The notes under the pieces were generated by a model. The model was given only the letters and a program-made list of their open reading frames with translations. It was not told the origin of the DNA and did not search any database. DNA of 64,000 nucleotides from GCA-016699895 sp964633435 (lineage in GTDB: Bacteria > Patescibacteriota > Saccharimonadia > Saccharimonadales > Saccharimonadaceae). The position numbers and the translations under genes are program-made. How positions within the stretch are numbered: the first letter of the stretch is position 1; each line of letters begins with the position of its first letter. The stretch is taken from NCBI GenBank assembly GCA_964633435.1, contig CAZWHA010000001.1, positions 211,054-275,053 of the forward strand, read 5' to 3'. Shown here piece after piece: positions 61,915-64,000 of this stretch.

Positions 61915-61926
61915 TTGCGCTACAAT
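61897..61926 (+). promoter_or_regulatory. dnaK promoter
   Basis: TTGACA-18-TACAAT overlapping the CIRCE; leader of about 60 bases to ATG 61992. Confidence 0.8.
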
Positions 61927-61991
61927 AGATACATCAACAATCATCACCTAGGTGATTGTTCGGATGGGTAACTATTAATGAAAGGAGCACT

Positions 61992-63884
61992 ATGGGAACA
62001 ATTATCGGGATTGATCTCGGTACGACCAACAGCGCTATAGCGTATTTGTTGGCGGGTAAACCAGAGGTCATTACGAACAAAGAGGGCAATCGTACTACGC
62101 CGAGCGTGGTCGGTCTGAAAAAGGGCGAACGCCTGGTTGGGCAGGTCGCCCAGCGCCAACGCGTCGTCAATGCCGAAAATACGATTTACGGCATCAAGCG
62201 TCTGATTGGTCGCAAATTTAGCGACAAAGAGGTTCAGGACGATATCAAGATTATGCCGTACAAGATCGTCGACAAAGACGGCAATGCGGCAGTTGAGCTG
62301 GACGGCAAAGTCTACACGCCAGAGGAAATTAGCGCTATGATTCTCGGCAAACTGAAGGCCGATGCCGAGGCATTTCTGGGTCAGCCAGTCACCGAAGCGG
62401 TCATTACCGTGCCGGCTTACTTTGACGATAGTCAGCGCCAAGCCACCAAAGATGCCGGTAAAATCGCTGGTCTCGAGGTTAAACGCATTATTAACGAACC
62501 GACGGCGGCGGCTCTGGCCTATGGTCTGGAAAAGAACAAAGAGGAAAAGATTGCGGTCTTTGACCTCGGTGGTGGTACCTTTGATGTCTCGATTCTCGAG
62601 CTGGGCGACGGCGTGTTCGAGGTCAAGTCAACCAATGGTGATACGCACCTCGGTGGCGAGGACTTTGATAACCGCATTGTCAATTACTTCCTGGATACGT
62701 TCAAGGCCGAAACTGGTATCGATCTAAAGGGCGACAAAGCTGCCATGCAGCGTCTCAAGGATGAAGCGGAAAAAGCCAAAAAAGAACTCAGTTCGACCAA
62801 CGAGTACGAAGTTAACCTGCCATTTATTACGGCGGACAGCGACGGTCCAAAGCATTTTGAAACCAAACTGACTCGAGCGAAATTAGAAGAACTAGTTGCA
62901 GATCTCCTAAACCGACTAGCTGAGCCTTGCGAGAAGGCGCTCAAAGACGCCAAGCTAAAGGCCAGCGACATCAACGAAGTGGTGCTGGTTGGTGGTATGA
63001 CTCGTATGCCAGCTGTAATTGAAAAGGTCAAACAGATCTTTGGTCGCGAGCCAATGGCTGGCGTAAACCCAGACGAAGTCGTGGCAATCGGTGCGGCCAT
63101 TCAGGGCGGTGTGCTGTCTGGTGATGTCAAGGATGTGCTGCTGCTCGATGTGACGCCGTTGTCACTCGGTATCGAAACCATGGGCGGTGTTAGTACTAAA
63201 CTAATTGAACGCAACAGTACCATTCCAACCAGTAAATCAGAGACGTTCTCGACTGCAGCCGACAATCAGCCTCAAGTCGAAATTCATGTCCTGCAGGGTG
63301 AGCGAGAGTTTGCCAGCGATAACAAATCACTTGGTAAATTCATCCTGGATGGCATTGCTCCGGCACCGCGCGGCGTGCCGCAGGTTGAAGTTACCTTTAA
63401 CCTCGACGCCAATGGCATCTTGAATGTCACGGCCAAGGACAAGGGCACGGGCAAGGAACAGTCCATTACTATTCAAAACAGCGGTAACCTCAGTAAAGAG
63501 GATATTGCCAAGGCCCAGGCTGAGGCCGAAGCTCACGCTGATGACGACAAGAAGAAGCGCGAACTGATCGAAGCTCGCAATCAACTCGAACAGCTGATCT
63601 ATACCAGCAAAAAGATGCCAGACGAGTTCAAGGACAAGATTTCTGACGAGGACAAAAAAGCCATCGAAGGCGCCGTCAAAGAAGCCGAGGACAAACTTAA
63701 ATCAGAGGACAAGGACGAACTCGAGGAAGCCTATAAAACCTTGAGCGAACGTGTTCAATCGATTGGCGCTAAGCTCTACCAGCAGGCCGACGCGACAAAG
63801 GGCGAAACTGAGGGTGCCGAGTCTGATGATAAAAAGTCAGATGATGCAGTCGAAGGCGAAGTCGTCGACGATCAGAAAAAATAG
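61992..63884 (+). CDS. dnaK: Chaperone DnaK (Hsp70)
   Basis: 630 residues; ATG 61992 after AAAGGAGCAC (the in-frame 61956 codon lacks a ribosome site). IIGIDLGTTNSAIAYL, NRTTPSVV, FDDSQRQATKDAGKIAGL, VFDLGGGTFDVSIL, GGMTRMPAVIEKV and the substrate-binding domain (LLLDVTPLSLGIETMGG, then QGEREFASDN) are all present; the lid ends in an acidic tail (EGEVVDDQKK). Standard length. Controlled by HrcA through the CIRCE. DnaJ is not in the window. Confidence 0.97.
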   Translation: MGTIIGIDLGTTNSAIAYLLAGKPEVITNKEGNRTTPSVVGLKKGERLVGQVAQRQRVVNAENTIYGIKRLIGRKFSDKEVQDDIKIMPYKIVDKDGNAAVELDGKVYTPEEISAMILGKLKADAEAFLGQPVTEAVITVPAYFDDSQRQATKDAGKIAGLEVKRIINEPTAAALAYGLEKNKEEKIAVFDLGGGTFDVSILELGDGVFEVKSTNGDTHLGGEDFDNRIVNYFLDTFKAETGIDLKGDKAAMQRLKDEAEKAKKELSSTNEYEVNLPFITADSDGPKHFETKLTRAKLEELVADLLNRLAEPCEKALKDAKLKASDINEVVLVGGMTRMPAVIEKVKQIFGREPMAGVNPDEVVAIGAAIQGGVLSGDVKDVLLLDVTPLSLGIETMGGVSTKLIERNSTIPTSKSETFSTAADNQPQVEIHVLQGEREFASDNKSLGKFILDGIAPAPRGVPQVEVTFNLDANGILNVTAKDKGTGKEQSITIQNSGNLSKEDIAKAQAEAEAHADDDKKKRELIEARNQLEQLIYTSKKMPDEFKDKISDEDKKAIEGAVKEAEDKLKSEDKDELEEAYKTLSERVQSIGAKLYQQADATKGETEGAESDDKKSDDAVEGEVVDDQKK

Positions 63885-63921
63885 CCGTTTGATCTAGAGC
63901 TATCAATGTGACGCGAGTAAG

Positions 63922-63948
63922 GTCCCCTGTGTAAGCGGGGGACTTTTT
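63922..63948 (+). terminator. Rho-independent terminator after dnaK
   Basis: GTCCCC, 10-base loop, GGGGAC, then TTTTT. Confidence 0.8.
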
Positions 63949-63975
63949 GGCGTCCTCGCCAAAATCCCTCCCCCC

Positions 63976-64000
63976 TTGACTTTTTCCCTTGGGGGGGGGG
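63976..64000 (+). promoter_or_regulatory. -35 box followed by a G run at the window edge (probable second poly-G promoter)
   Basis: TTGACT at 63976-63981, nine bases, then at least ten Gs (63991-64000) up to the end. This repeats the layout at 27193-27226 (TTGACA, eight bases, G run, TATCAT). The -10 box would lie beyond the window. Confidence 0.5.
63991..64000 (+). repeat. G run of at least 10 at the right edge
   Basis: The run continues to the last base of the window, so its true length is unknown. Confidence 0.8.

Noticed and set aside
1..64000. CRISPR array, insertion sequence or rRNA operon
   Set aside because: No regularly spaced direct repeats, transposase or rRNA sequence was seen.

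Overview
The window looks like a chromosomal piece of a member of the Patescibacteria (CPR), most probably Candidatus Saccharibacteria (TM7). The reasons are the dense set of small housekeeping genes with almost no biosynthesis, RNase J together with RNase Y, shortened family members (HrcA, TsaB), a single-peptide TatA plus TatC system, prepilin-like and C-terminally anchored surface proteins, and TGA acting as a stop codon throughout (so not the recoded Gracilibacteria or Absconditabacteria). This assignment is inference from gene content; no rRNA is present.

Layout. 1-10.2 kb is a plus-strand cluster of large secreted-looking or tail-fibre-like proteins: a ConA/LamG-like protein, parallel beta-helix proteins, three tandem paralogues that begin with the same roughly 38-residue adaptor, and a 1042-residue beta-helix fused to an SGNH hydrolase. 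10.3-26.5 kb is housekeeping: RNase J, a P1B-type metal ATPase, CorA, a DsbA-like thioredoxin, a CBS membrane protein, AspRS, a metallo-beta-lactamase-fold enzyme, a secreted HNH nuclease, a Sua5-TrmB fusion and MurC. 27.1-30.8 kb holds a tRNA(CAT), a promoter with a 14-G spacer, and a second beta-helix/LamG cluster whose first gene carries the same adaptor. 30.8-40.4 kb carries an FtsB-like protein, a prepilin, a PH-domain protein, a lamin-tail surface protein, ruvC, ruvA, tsaB, rny and an ABC-F ATPase. Two tRNA(CAT) genes follow (one initiator). 41-47.5 kb carries redox-like genes and a two-component system with its MacB-type exporter. 47.6-54.6 kb holds tilS, ftsH, murJ and a lepA gene cut in two by a NUDIX gene. 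55.5-57.6 kb is the Tat region; 57.6-58.8 kb an out-of-frame poly-G gene; 59-64 kb the CIRCE-controlled hrcA, grpE and dnaK heat-shock group.

Three things cut across the map. First, five G (or C) runs of nine or more bases sit where slippage would matter: two in the spacer after a -35 box (27.2 kb, and 64.0 kb at the window edge), one whose length decides whether a 366-residue protein is made (57.76 kb), one inside the sua5-trmB gene (23.67 kb) and one in a small minus-strand ORF (41.17 kb). They look like contingency (phase-variation) loci, and one faces the second surface-protein cassette. Second, about twenty genes start 6-7 bases after a TATAAT-like box, so leaderless mRNAs appear to be common. 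Third, the adaptor-headed beta-helix family occurs at two loci, with near-identical adaptor DNA between some copies, suggesting a modular, switchable set of surface or tail-fibre-like effectors. The other striking item is the three-gene lepA-N / NUDIX / lepA-C arrangement with overlapping start and stop codons.
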